From: Microbacterium sp. 10M-3C3
GTDB lineage: Bacteria > Actinomycetota > Actinomycetes > Actinomycetales > Microbacteriaceae
DNA length: 64,000 nucleotides
Assembly: GCF_003931875.1 (NCBI RefSeq)
Contig: NZ_CP034245.1
Coordinates: 1,054,001-1,118,000, forward strand
Direction of reading: 5' to 3'
Shown here: positions 25,239-33,815 of the stretch, one piece after another
Numbering within the stretch: position 1 is the stretch's first letter
Layout of the letters: each line of letters opens with the position of its first letter
Translations under genes and position numbers: made by a program
The notes under the pieces: model-generated
The model's database searches: none
The model's input: only the letters and a program-made list of their open reading frames with translations
Told to the model about the DNA's origin: nothing

Positions 25239-27365
25239 GTGACCACCGCTCTGTACCGCCGCTACCGCCCCGAGGCGTTCGGCGAGATGATTGGGCAGTC
25301 GCAGGTCACCGATCCGCTCATGACCGCGCTGCGCAGCGACCGGGTCGGTCACGCCTACCTGTTCTCGGGGCCCCGCGGATGCGGCAAGACGACGTCGGCG
25401 CGCATCCTGGCCCGGTGCCTGAACTGCGCGCAGGGGCCGACCGACACGCCGTGCGGCACGTGCGACAGCTGCGTCGAGCTGGGCCGCGGGGGCGGCGGGT
25501 CGCTCGACGTCGTCGAGATCGACGCGGCGAGCCACAACGGGGTCGACGACGCGCGCGACCTGCGCGAGCGGGCGATCTTCGCGCCGGCCCGCGACCGCTT
25601 CAAAATCTTCATCCTCGACGAGGCGCACATGGTGACGCAGCAGGGCTTCAACGCCCTGCTCAAGCTCGTCGAGGAGCCGCCCGACCACGTGAAGTTCATC
25701 TTCGCGACGACCGAGCCCGAGAAGGTGCTCGGCACGATCCGCTCGCGCACCCACCACTACCCGTTCCGCCTCGTGCCGCCCGCCGCGATGCTCGAGTACG
25801 TCCAGGGCCTGTGCGACACGGAGGGCGTCGCGGTCGAGCCGGGCGTGCTGCCGCTCGTCGTGCGTGCCGGCGGCGGCTCGCCCCGCGACACCCTGTCGCT
25901 GCTCGACCAGCTCATCGCCGGGTCGGAGGCGTCGACGGACGCGGGTACCGAGAACGCAGGGCAGGTCGTCGTGCGCTACGAGCGCGCGGTCGCCCTGCTC
26001 GGCTACACGCACGCCGAACTGCTCGACGAGGTCGTCGACGCGTTCGCGGCGTCGGATGCGGCGGCCGCTTTCACGGCGGTCGACCGCGTCGTGCAGACCG
26101 GGCAGGACCCGCGGCGCTTCGTCGACGACCTGCTGGAGCGGCTGCGCGACCTCATCGTGATCGCGGCGGCCGGGTCCGCCGCATCCGCCGTCCTGCGCGG
26201 CGTGCCCGCCGAGGAGCTCGAGCGCATGTCGCGGCAGGCGTCGCTGTTCGGCGCGACGCGACTGTCGCGCACCGCCGATCTGGTCGTCGCCGCGCTCGAC
26301 GAGATGACCGGCGCGACCTCGCCGCGGCTGCAGCTCGAGCTGCTCGTCGCTCGCGTGCTCGCGCACACCGGCGGCACGTCGGCCGAGCCCGCTCCGGCCC
26401 CTGCCGCTCCCGTGCCCGCGCCCGCCGCGTCCGCCCCCGCGCCCGCACCCGCGCCATCAGCGCCCGCCGCCGCGCCCGCGCCCGCCGCAGAACCCGCGCC
26501 CGCCGCATCGGAGCCGGCGAGAGTGCCCGCTCCCGCCGAGAGTGCACCGTCGGAGGAGCAGACTCGCGACGAGGATGCATTCTCGGCGCCCGCGCCCGCG
26601 GGCCCGCTCACCACGCAGCGCATGCGCGACGCGTGGCCGGAGGTGCTCGCACGACTCGAGACGCTCAGCCGCACGTCGTGGCTCGTCGCCTCCGGCGCAC
26701 GGGTGCTCTCGCTCGACGATGACGTGCTCGCGCTCGGCTTCGCCGGCCCGAACGACCTCGCGGCCTTCAAGAAGCGCTCCGCCGGCTCCGGCCCGAGCGA
26801 AGACCTGCGTCAGGCGATCATGGGCGTCCTCGGCATCCGCGTGAAGTTCATCGCGCGCCTCGACGGCGACGGTCCCGACGGCCGCGGGCCCGCCGCACCG
26901 CCGCCCGCACCGGCGCCCGCGCCCGAGCATCGCCCTGCAGCCGCCGCCGCGGCGCCCGTCACGGAGTGGGCGGTCGCGCCCATCCCGGTCTCCGCGCCGG
27001 AGCCCGACGGCGGGGGCGGACTGCCCGGTCCCGCCGCCGCGACGCCGGCGGTCGCGCAGTTCGCGGTCGACGACGAGCCCGAGGATGCGGCGCCCGACGC
27101 GGCGCGCGTGGCCACCCTCGCGCCCGCTCGCGAGGGTGACGTGCTCCCCGCCGACGTCGTCGAGCCCTCGGCGGATCCCGATGAGCCTGAGGACGAGCTG
27201 CCCCCCGATGAGCCGGTCGACGCGCCGGTCCCGCCCGTCGTCGCGCCGCCCATCGCCCCCGCACGCGGGGGCGTGCAGCGGTACGGCGAGGCCGTCGTAC
27301 GGCAGGTCCTGGGGGCGCGCTTCGTGCGGGAAGAGCCGCACCAGAGTCCCACGAGGTTCAGCTAG
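25239..27365 (+). CDS. dnaX: DNA polymerase III subunit gamma/tau
   Basis: 708-residue clamp-loader ATPase. The AAA+ domain covers residues 1-240: Walker A FSGPRGCGKTTSARI, a four-Cys zinc module (CLNCAQGPTDTPCGTCDSC), Walker B FILDEAHM, sensor 1 FATTEPEKV. Domain III follows to about residue 380. The rest is a Pro/Ala-rich linker, a short tau-like fold (MRDAWPEVLARLETLSRTSWLVASGARVLSLDDDVLALGFAG, about 460-500) and another acidic Pro-rich tail, the usual actinobacterial layout. It starts with GTG on a leaderless transcript. recR follows 3 nt later and is co-transcribed. Confidence 0.97.
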   Translation: MTTALYRRYRPEAFGEMIGQSQVTDPLMTALRSDRVGHAYLFSGPRGCGKTTSARILARCLNCAQGPTDTPCGTCDSCVELGRGGGGSLDVVEIDAASHNGVDDARDLRERAIFAPARDRFKIFILDEAHMVTQQGFNALLKLVEEPPDHVKFIFATTEPEKVLGTIRSRTHHYPFRLVPPAAMLEYVQGLCDTEGVAVEPGVLPLVVRAGGGSPRDTLSLLDQLIAGSEASTDAGTENAGQVVVRYERAVALLGYTHAELLDEVVDAFAASDAAAAFTAVDRVVQTGQDPRRFVDDLLERLRDLIVIAAAGSAASAVLRGVPAEELERMSRQASLFGATRLSRTADLVVAALDEMTGATSPRLQLELLVARVLAHTGGTSAEPAPAPAAPVPAPAASAPAPAPAPSAPAAAPAPAAEPAPAASEPARVPAPAESAPSEEQTRDEDAFSAPAPAGPLTTQRMRDAWPEVLARLETLSRTSWLVASGARVLSLDDDVLALGFAGPNDLAAFKKRSAGSGPSEDLRQAIMGVLGIRVKFIARLDGDGPDGRGPAAPPPAPAPAPEHRPAAAAAAPVTEWAVAPIPVSAPEPDGGGGLPGPAAATPAVAQFAVDDEPEDAAPDAARVATLAPAREGDVLPADVVEPSADPDEPEDELPPDEPVDAPVPPVVAPPIAPARGGVQRYGEAVVRQVLGARFVREEPHQSPTRFS

Positions 27366-27368
27366 CCC

Positions 27369-27962
27369 ATGTACGACGGCATCGTCCAAGACCTCATCGA
27401 CGAGTTCGGCCGGCTCCCCGGCATCGGCCCGAAATCGGCGCAGCGCATCGCGTTCCACATCCTGCAGACGCCGTCGTTCGACGTCGCGCGCCTCGCGACG
27501 ATCCTCGGCGAGATCCGCGAGAAGGTGCGCTTCTGCGAGATCTGCGGGAACGTCTCCGAGCAGGATCGGTGCGCGATCTGCCGCGACCCGCGCCGCGACG
27601 AGACCCTCATCTGCGTCGTGGAGGACGCGAAAGACGTCGCCGCGATCGAGCGCACGCGCGAGTTCCGCGGCCGCTATCACGTGCTCGGCGGAGCGATCAG
27701 CCCCATCGCGGGCGTCGGCCCCGACGACCTGCGCATCGCGCAGCTCATGCAGCGACTGGCCGACGGCACGGTGCAGGAGGTGATCCTCGCCACAAACCCC
27801 AACCTGGAGGGCGAGGCGACCGCGACCTACCTCAGCCGACTCCTCCACACGCTCGAGATCCGGGTGACGCGCCTCGCGTCGGGCCTCCCGGTCGGCGGCG
27901 ACCTCGAGTACGCCGACGAGGTCACGCTCGGGCGCGCCTTCGAGGGTCGTCGCACGCTGTGA
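27369..27962 (+). CDS. recR: Recombination mediator RecR
   Basis: 197-residue DNA-repair protein acting with RecF/RecO to load RecA at gaps. Helix-hairpin-helix near the start is [22 protein letters not shown]. The C4 zinc finger is [16 protein letters not shown]. The Toprim core starts [29 protein letters not shown] and includes GVGPDDL. The end [21 protein letters not shown] is as usual. Length is normal. It lies 3 nt after dnaX, a conserved pairing. Confidence 0.97.
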   Translation: MYDGIVQDLIDEFGRLPGIGPKSAQRIAFHILQTPSFDVARLATILGEIREKVRFCEICGNVSEQDRCAICRDPRRDETLICVVEDAKDVAAIERTREFRGRYHVLGGAISPIAGVGPDDLRIAQLMQRLADGTVQEVILATNPNLEGEATATYLSRLLHTLEIRVTRLASGLPVGGDLEYADEVTLGRAFEGRRTL

Positions 27963-28897
27963 ACGCCGCCCTGGGCAGTCGCTTCACTCCGCGGGCGTGG
28001 CTGCTGTTCGCCGTCATGGCCCTCGTGTGGGGCATGCCGTACCTCTTCATCAAGGAGGCCGTCGCGTCGCTGTCGCCGCCGGCCGTCGTATGCATCCGCA
28101 CGCTCGGCGCGGCTCTCCTGCTGCTGCCCTTCGCGTGGCGCTCCGGCGCCCTCCGCCCGGCCCTGCGCGTGTGGCCGTGGGTGCTCGTTTTCGGGCTCAT
28201 CGAGATGGCGGGACCGTTCCTGCTTCTCGGCCACGCGGAGCAGACGCTGCCGTCGGGCCTCACCGGGCTGCTGGTCGCCACGGTGCCGCTGTTCGCCGCG
28301 GTCATCGGCTTCTTCACCGGCGACCGCGGCGCACTCGGGCTCGTCCGTGTCCTCGGACTCGCCGTCGGCTTCGCCGGCGTCGCGGTGGTCGTCACGGGCC
28401 CGGGCCTGGCCGCGGGCGACGGACTAGCGGGCCTCGGCGCGATCGGCGAGGTGCTCGCGGTCGCCGTCCTGTACGCGATCGCGCCGTTCGTCGTGGCGAC
28501 GAAGCTGCGCGGCATCCCCTCTCTCGGCACGATCAGCCTGTCGCTGCTGTTCATCGGCGTCGGCTACCTCCCGTTCGCGATCCTCACGCAGCATTCCCTT
28601 CCCACCACCCGCAGCCTGCTCGCGGTCATCGCGCTGACCGTCGTGTGCACGGCCGTGGCGTTCCTGGCGTTCTTCGCGCTGATCGCCGAGGTGGGCCCGG
28701 CCCGCGCGCCGCTGTTCACGTACGTCAACCCGATCGTGGCGATCGCCCTCGGGGTGCTCCTGGTCGGCGAGGAGCTGAGCCCCGGCCTGGTCCTGGGCTT
28801 CCCCCTCGTGATCGTCGGATGCTGGCTCGCGGCCACCGGCGGCCGACTGCGCGCGCGCCCCCGGCCCGGCGAGCCGCCGGCGGTCGCGGCGGGCTGA
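27959..28897 (+). CDS. EamA family (DMT superfamily) transporter
   Basis: 312-residue membrane protein with ten hydrophobic segments in two EamA repeats (first begins [21 protein letters not shown], second around [20 protein letters not shown]). The family exports metabolites or amino acids. I chose the GTG at 27959, which overlaps the recR stop by 4 nt (GTGA) and implies translational coupling; the frame stays open upstream within recR but that part is not EamA-like. The substrate is unknown. Confidence 0.9.
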   Translation: MNAALGSRFTPRAWLLFAVMALVWGMPYLFIKEAVASLSPPAVVCIRTLGAALLLLPFAWRSGALRPALRVWPWVLVFGLIEMAGPFLLLGHAEQTLPSGLTGLLVATVPLFAAVIGFFTGDRGALGLVRVLGLAVGFAGVAVVVTGPGLAAGDGLAGLGAIGEVLAVAVLYAIAPFVVATKLRGIPSLGTISLSLLFIGVGYLPFAILTQHSLPTTRSLLAVIALTVVCTAVAFLAFFALIAEVGPARAPLFTYVNPIVAIALGVLLVGEELSPGLVLGFPLVIVGCWLAATGGRLRARPRPGEPPAVAAG

Positions 28898-29000
28898 CGG
28901 CCGGCGACCCGACGGGAGACGACCGACGGCCACGCGTCGTATACCGCGCGGACACCTCGCGCTCGTGTGCCGGCCACCCGTCGCCGTCATCTTCATTCCT

Positions 29001-29050
29001 CGGATGACCGCAAAGTAGCCTCACCGGAAGCTCGCGCGCCCGGTCATCCG
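29001..29050. promoter_or_regulatory. 10-bp inverted repeat bracketing a -10 element
   Basis: CGGATGACCG (29001-29010) and CGGTCATCCG (29041-29050) are perfect inverted copies, 40 nt start to start. Between them lies TAGCCT (29016-29021), a probable -10 for the gene starting at 29062. The placement suggests an operator pair or a hairpin in the 5' leader. Confidence 0.5.
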
Positions 29051-29061
29051 ATGGGGAACCC

Positions 29062-29604
29062 GTGAGCGCTCCGCTCCCGGCACGTCCGGCTCACCCGGCC
29101 CGGATCGTGCTCGACACCTTCCGCTCGGCCTACGACCCGATGCTGCACTCCTGGCTGCGCTTCCGCGCGCACATCGTGCCCGAGGCGGGCGCCTCGGCGG
29201 TCACGGCCGTCGTGCCCGACGACGTGAGCGCGCCGCGCAGCCAGTACGGCGTGTGGCGTCTGCTCGCGACGAACAACCGCGAACTGGCGCGCGGTGTCGC
29301 GCTCCACGCGTCGCCGGGGCTGGCGCTCGTCGACGCCGAGGTGCTGCAGCAGGGAAGCGCCGCGCTGACGACGCACATCGTGCGCGGTGCGTCGTCGACG
29401 GCGCATGGCTGGCTCCTGCGGCGCGAGGGCGTCGCGGCGGTCATGTGCGCGCGCTGGTACGAATCGGCGGCGGACGCCGCCGCGGCGGCGCGCGGCGTGC
29501 GCGCGGTTCTCTCGGACGCGGTCATCGTCCGCAGCGTCAACATCGGCACGCGCTCGGGGCGGCGTCATCGCCACGCCGTGGTGCCGATGGATGCCGTTGG
29601 CTGA
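29062..29604 (+). CDS. Hypothetical protein coupled to a PASTA kinase gene
   Basis: 180 residues, cytosolic, no signal or membrane segment; not recognised. Two segments look alike: YGVWRLLATNNRELARG...AEVLQQGSAAL and HGWLLRREGVAAVMCARWYESAADAAAAARGVRAVL. Each has a Trp-containing strand, a small-residue turn, then a helix. This pattern recalls the short DUF1508 (YegP) repeat, a weak resemblance only. GTG start with GATGGGGA upstream. The kinase start at 29591 overlaps its end by 14 nt, so the two are translationally coupled and probably functionally linked, for instance as regulator or substrate of the kinase. Confidence 0.7.
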   Translation: MSAPLPARPAHPARIVLDTFRSAYDPMLHSWLRFRAHIVPEAGASAVTAVVPDDVSAPRSQYGVWRLLATNNRELARGVALHASPGLALVDAEVLQQGSAALTTHIVRGASSTAHGWLLRREGVAAVMCARWYESAADAAAAARGVRAVLSDAVIVRSVNIGTRSGRRHRHAVVPMDAVG

Positions 29605-31264
29605 CGCGCCGCCGGGGGGCGAGTCGCCGCTCGTCGGCGGCAGGTTCCGCATCGTCGGGCTGCTCGGCGCCGGCGCGACGGCCTCGGTGTACGAGGTGTG
29701 GGACGTCGCCGCCGGTCGCCCCGCGGCGCTGAAGGTGCTGCATCCGCACCTGGCGGGCGATCAGGCCGCCGTCGCGGCGTTCCATCGCGAGGCCCAGGTG
29801 ATCGCGCGCGTGCGGCACCCGGCGCTGTGCGGCGTGATCGCCTGGGGGCCGCGGTCGGCCGAACCCGTCGCCGAGGCGTGGACGGCGTGGGACCTCGCGC
29901 CGGGCCGCACCCTCTCCGAGATCGTCCGGACGGAGGGACCGCTCGACGCGGTGTCCGCGGTCGCCGTCGCCGCGCGCGTGCTCGACGGGCTCGCGGAACT
30001 GCACGCGCACGGACTCGTGCACCGCGACGTGTCCCCGGCGAACATCGTCGTCGATCGCGCGCCCGACGGCACGGTGCGCGGCGCCCGGCTCGTGGACTTC
30101 GGGCTGACGGATGCCGCGGGCGAGCACACGCGCGGTGCCGACGTGCTGCGCACCGCCGCCGGCGACGGTGTCGTCGGCAACGCGTTCTACGCCGCGCCCG
30201 AGCAGCTGCGCGGGCTGCCCGTGGGTGCCGCGGGTGATCTGTACGCCGTCGCGGGCGTCGTGTACTTCGCGCTCGTCGGGGCGGCGCCTTTCGCTCGCGA
30301 TACGACCGAGGCGACCGTGGCGGCGGCGCTGGACGCGCTGCCGCCGACGGCGTCGGTGCACGCGCCGGGCGTGCCGCCGGCGATCGACCGGGCCCTCGTC
30401 CGCGGCCTCCTGAAGGAGCCGCACGCGCGATTCACGGATGCGGCGGAGATGCGTGCGGCGCTGGAAGCCGCCGTCGCCGCCCGCCCGGCGGCCGAGGGCC
30501 GCGAGGGGCGCACCCGCGTCCTCGCCCCGACGGCGCCGCTTCGGTCGCACCTCTCCGACACGTCGCCCGCGGCCGAGCCGGCATCCGCGCCCGCACCGCC
30601 CGCCACCCGATCGACGTCGCCGTGGCTGTGGGTGCTGGCCGCCGCCGCGGTCGCGGTGGTCGTCGCCGTGGCGGCGTCGACCCTCCGTCCTCCCGCGGTG
30701 CCCGCCGACGCCGCCGACGGGCCGGCGCCGCTGGTCTCGGCGCCGACGCCGACGCCGGCCGCTCCGTCGCCCACCGCGGCGCCGACCGTCAGCGCACCGT
30801 CCGCGGTTCCCGCCGACACGCCGGTGCCCGAGCTCGCGGGACTCACGCTCGAGGCCGCGTCGGCGGTGCTTCGCGAGGCCGGGCTCGCGCCCGGCGCCGT
30901 GGCGTCTGCCGACGGGACCGACCCCGCCGGCACGGTCCTGTCGTCGACGCCCGGTGCCGCGGTCGCCGTGCCGCTCGGCTCGGGCGTCGATCTCGTCGTG
31001 GCGACGGGCGCCAACGCCGTTCCCGCCGCCGTCGGGGCGTCCGAGGGCGATGCGGTGGCCGCGATCCGGGATGCCGGGTTCGTTCCGCTCGTCGTGCGTG
31101 CGCAGCGGGCGGGGGCACCCGGCGCGGTCGCCGCCGTCCGCCCGGCGGAGGGATCCCGGCTGCCGCTGGGCAGTTCGGTGGAACTCGTCGTCGTCGACGC
31201 GGGCCCCTCGCCGTCTTCGACGCCGCGCGCCTCCGCCACGCCGACGCCCGACCCGACCCCGTGA
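29591..31264 (+). CDS. PASTA-domain Ser/Thr protein kinase (PknB-like)
   Basis: 557-residue receptor-type kinase. Kinase domain residues about 18-292: Gly loop LLGAGATASVYEV, Lys48 in ALKVL, catalytic loop HRDVSPANIVV (144-154), DFG 169-171, APE-like AAPEQL 201-206. TM segment about 344-362. Outside lie a Pro/Ala-rich stalk and two PASTA domains (about 411-472 and 477-537) that bind peptidoglycan or muropeptides. The kinase residues are intact, although the catalytic loop has Ser in place of the usual Lys after HRDV. Start ATG 29591 is inside the previous gene's end. Likely a cell-wall growth regulator. Confidence 0.9.
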   Translation: MPLADAPPGGESPLVGGRFRIVGLLGAGATASVYEVWDVAAGRPAALKVLHPHLAGDQAAVAAFHREAQVIARVRHPALCGVIAWGPRSAEPVAEAWTAWDLAPGRTLSEIVRTEGPLDAVSAVAVAARVLDGLAELHAHGLVHRDVSPANIVVDRAPDGTVRGARLVDFGLTDAAGEHTRGADVLRTAAGDGVVGNAFYAAPEQLRGLPVGAAGDLYAVAGVVYFALVGAAPFARDTTEATVAAALDALPPTASVHAPGVPPAIDRALVRGLLKEPHARFTDAAEMRAALEAAVAARPAAEGREGRTRVLAPTAPLRSHLSDTSPAAEPASAPAPPATRSTSPWLWVLAAAAVAVVVAVAASTLRPPAVPADAADGPAPLVSAPTPTPAAPSPTAAPTVSAPSAVPADTPVPELAGLTLEAASAVLREAGLAPGAVASADGTDPAGTVLSSTPGAAVAVPLGSGVDLVVATGANAVPAAVGASEGDAVAAIRDAGFVPLVVRAQRAGAPGAVAAVRPAEGSRLPLGSSVELVVVDAGPSPSSTPRASATPTPDPTP

Positions 31265-31316
31265 CGCCCCTCGCTCAGCCCCGCGCAAGGCGTCCTTCGC
31301 ACGCTCGTCGCCCGTT

Positions 31317-31327
31317 GTTCATCTGGC
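31317..31327 (+). promoter_or_regulatory. Single PHO-box-like unit before pstC
   Basis: GTTCATCTGGC fits the actinobacterial PHO half-unit pattern (GTTCA-YYY-R-S) as I remember it. Only one convincing 11-nt unit is visible in the 174-nt gap, so PhoP binding here is a weak inference. Confidence 0.3.
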
Positions 31328-31438
31328 GCCCGGACGATGTGCGGGACCGGATGGAACCCGCCGCCGGTCGCTCTGCTCAGGAAGCCCGATGAGTCGACAC
31401 CCGCGCGTCGCCGCGCGCCGCACGCCCGGCGCGCCCGC

Positions 31439-32488
31439 ATGACCGGAGCCGGAGCCGGCGCCGACGAGCTCACCGCGCTGCTCGAGCCGCCCGAGCCGCC
31501 TCCTGTGACCGCGGGCGCCCGCGCACGGGCGCTCGTGTCACGGCCGTCCGCCGGCGATGCCGTCTTCCGCACGCTTGCGTACTCGGCAGGCGGGATCACC
31601 GTGGCCATCATGCTCGCGGTGGGCTTCTTCCTGACGATCCGCGGCGCCGACGCCCTCTCGGTCGCGGGCCTGTCGTTCTTCACGACGCAGGAGTGGTCCC
31701 CCGAGACCCGCACGTTCGGCATCGCGGCGGTCCTCGCCGGCACCGTCACGATCGCGCTCGTCGCGATGTGCTTCTCGGTGCCGCTGGCGACCGGCACGGC
31801 CCTCCTCATCTCCGAGATCGTGCCGCCGCGCTTCCGCTCGGTGCTGATCTCGCTCGTCGATCTCATGGCCGCGGTGCCGAGCGTCGTCTACGGGCTGTGG
31901 GGCCTGTTCTTCCTTCAGGAGAACGTCATCCCGGTCGCCGAGTGGATCTCGTACTACTTCGGCTGGATCCCCGTCTTCGCCGTGACGGGCGCCGACGGCC
32001 AGCGGCTGACGGACGCGAGCCAGTTCACATCGTCCGCCTTCATCGCGGGCATCGTCGTCGCACTGATGGTGGCGCCGACGCAGACCTCCGTGATGCGCGA
32101 AGCGTTCTCCCAGGCGCCGGTCGGCGAGCGAGAAGGCGCGCTCGCCCTCGGGTCCACGCGCTGGGGGATGATCCGCACGGTGGTCATCCCGTTCGGCCGC
32201 GGCGGCATGATCGGCGGCACGATGCTCGGTCTCGGGCGCGCCCTGGGCGAGACGATCGCGGTCTATCTCATCATCTCGCCGATCTTCACGATCAACTGGC
32301 AGGTCCTGAAGACGGGCAGCAATTCCGTCTCGGCGCTCATCGCACTGCGCTACGGCGAATCGAGCGATTTCGGCCTGTCCGCGCTCATGGCCGCGGGCCT
32401 CGCACTGTTCATCATCACGCTCGTCATCAACTTCACCGCATCCACGATCGTGGCGCGCTCGCGCTCCGGCGCGCAGAGCGAGGGCTGA
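31439..32488 (+). CDS. pstC: Phosphate ABC transporter permease PstC
   Basis: 349-residue inner-membrane permease of the high-affinity phosphate importer. A TM segment at about residues 45-65 is followed by the family's FFTTQEWSPETRTFGIAAVLAGTV loop, PLATGTALLISEIVPP, and the EAA-type cytoplasmic loop REGALALGSTRWGMIRTVVIPFGRGGMIGGTMLGLGRALGETIAV. Start ATG 31439 is chosen because the upstream frame is Arg/Pro-rich and non-conserved; the ribosome site is poor. First gene of pstC-pstA-pstS, with 1 nt to pstA. Confidence 0.93.
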   Translation: MTGAGAGADELTALLEPPEPPPVTAGARARALVSRPSAGDAVFRTLAYSAGGITVAIMLAVGFFLTIRGADALSVAGLSFFTTQEWSPETRTFGIAAVLAGTVTIALVAMCFSVPLATGTALLISEIVPPRFRSVLISLVDLMAAVPSVVYGLWGLFFLQENVIPVAEWISYYFGWIPVFAVTGADGQRLTDASQFTSSAFIAGIVVALMVAPTQTSVMREAFSQAPVGEREGALALGSTRWGMIRTVVIPFGRGGMIGGTMLGLGRALGETIAVYLIISPIFTINWQVLKTGSNSVSALIALRYGESSDFGLSALMAAGLALFIITLVINFTASTIVARSRSGAQSEG

Positions 32489-32489
32489 C

Positions 32490-33815
32490 ATGACCCCCGA
32501 CGAAACGCTCACAACCGTGCTCGCCGCCGACGCGGTCGCCCCGGATGCGCCGACCCGACCGGCGCTCGACGGGTGGAGCCGCCCCGTCGCGCCCCGCACC
32601 TTCCGCCCGCAGCCCGGTGACGATCCCATCGGGCCGCCTCGGCGGATCCGCGGTGCCGCGGCCGAGGACGCCTTCAACGTCGTGGGCGCGCTGGGCGCGG
32701 CTGCGGCAGTGGCCACGCTGCTGTTCGGTTGGTTCACGCCCATGACGGGCGCGGTCGGGTGGGCCGTGGTCACGTACCTGTCGTTCGTGGTGATCTATGC
32801 GCTGCTGGTCGCCCTGCGCGCCGACGCCCAGGAGGTCGCCGACCGGGTCATGACGGCGCTGCTGTACAGCGCGGGCGCGATCCTGATCGCGGCCCTCGTC
32901 TTCGTCGTGTGCTTCGCGGTGTTCCGCGGGTTCCCGGCGCTCGTGAACCTCAACTCCTTCGTGCAGACCATGGCCTCGGCCGGCCCGCTCGACCCGCTCA
33001 GCGTCGGCGGCATCGCGCACGCGATCGTCGGCACGCTCATCCAGATCTCGATCGCCCTCGCCATCACGGTGCCGCTGGGCATCGCGACCGCCGTGTTCAT
33101 GAACGAGATCGGCGGCCGTTTCGCCCGTTTCGTGCGCACGATCTCGGACGCGATGACGGCGCTGCCCTCGATCGTCGCGGGACTGTTCGTGTACTCCGCG
33201 GTCATCCAGCTGATCACGCACGAGCGCTCGGGGTTCGCCGCGTCGCTCGCGATCACCGTCATGATGCTGCCGATCGTGATCCGCGCGGCGGACGTCGTGC
33301 TGCGGCTCGTGCCGGCGAACCTGCGCGAAGCCTCCTATGCGCTCGGCTCTTCGCGCTGGCGCACGGTGTGGCACGTCGTCCTGCCCACGTCCCGCTCGGG
33401 CCTGGTGACGGCGGTCATCCTCGGTACCGCGCGCGGCATCGGCGAGACCTCGCCCGTGCTGCTGACTTCCGGCGTCACGGCGTACTTGAACGTCAATCCC
33501 TTCTCGGGGCCGATGATCTCGCTGCCGCTGCAGGTCTTCGACTTCGTCAAGTCGCCCGAGCCCACGATGATCGCCCGCGGGTTCGGCGCCGCCGCCACGC
33601 TGATCCTCCTCGTCCTGCTGCTGTTCATCGTCGCGCGCATCATCGGCGGCAAGGGGCCGGGGCAGCTGAGCGACCGTCAGCGCCGGGCTCGGGTGGCGCG
33701 CTCGCACGACGATCTGCGCCGCATCGAAGCGAGGCACCGCGTGCCCGCCCCCGCCGACGACTCCGCGCCCGCATCCGCCTCCGCCGCCCCCTCCGCACCG
33801 AAGGACCCGCAGTGA
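32490..33815 (+). CDS. pstA: Phosphate ABC transporter permease PstA
   Basis: 441-residue partner permease of PstC. The Pst-type core starts near residue 125: ALLYSAGAILIAALVFVVCFAVFRGFPALV, then VGGIAHAIVGTLIQISIALAITVPLGIATAVFMNEIGG and the EAA loop REASYALGSSRWRTVWHVVLPTSRSGLVTAVILGTARGIGETSPVLLT. It is about 130 residues longer than E. coli PstA, with an extra N-terminal region of two TM segments (about 65-110) and a charged, Ala/Pro-rich C-terminal tail. Overlaps the pstS start by 4 nt. Confidence 0.93.
   Translation: MTPDETLTTVLAADAVAPDAPTRPALDGWSRPVAPRTFRPQPGDDPIGPPRRIRGAAAEDAFNVVGALGAAAAVATLLFGWFTPMTGAVGWAVVTYLSFVVIYALLVALRADAQEVADRVMTALLYSAGAILIAALVFVVCFAVFRGFPALVNLNSFVQTMASAGPLDPLSVGGIAHAIVGTLIQISIALAITVPLGIATAVFMNEIGGRFARFVRTISDAMTALPSIVAGLFVYSAVIQLITHERSGFAASLAITVMMLPIVIRAADVVLRLVPANLREASYALGSSRWRTVWHVVLPTSRSGLVTAVILGTARGIGETSPVLLTSGVTAYLNVNPFSGPMISLPLQVFDFVKSPEPTMIARGFGAAATLILLVLLLFIVARIIGGKGPGQLSDRQRRARVARSHDDLRRIEARHRVPAPADDSAPASASAAPSAPKDPQ

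Noticed and set aside
21668..25246. Very long open frame (about 1190 codons) on the minus strand opposite the pgmB-GH65 genes
   Set aside because: It is antisense to two well-supported enzymes, is His/Arg/Val/Gly-rich with no domains, and reflects the scarcity of stop codons in very GC-rich DNA.
26380..26530. Repetitive CCCGCG/GCCCCC tract
   Set aside because: It is the Pro/Ala-rich linker of DnaX, a normal low-complexity region, not a DNA repeat element or CRISPR.
32729..33811. Extended reading frame upstream of pstS inside pstA
   Set aside because: It is an out-of-frame read of pstA; the pstS signal peptide begins at GTG 33812.
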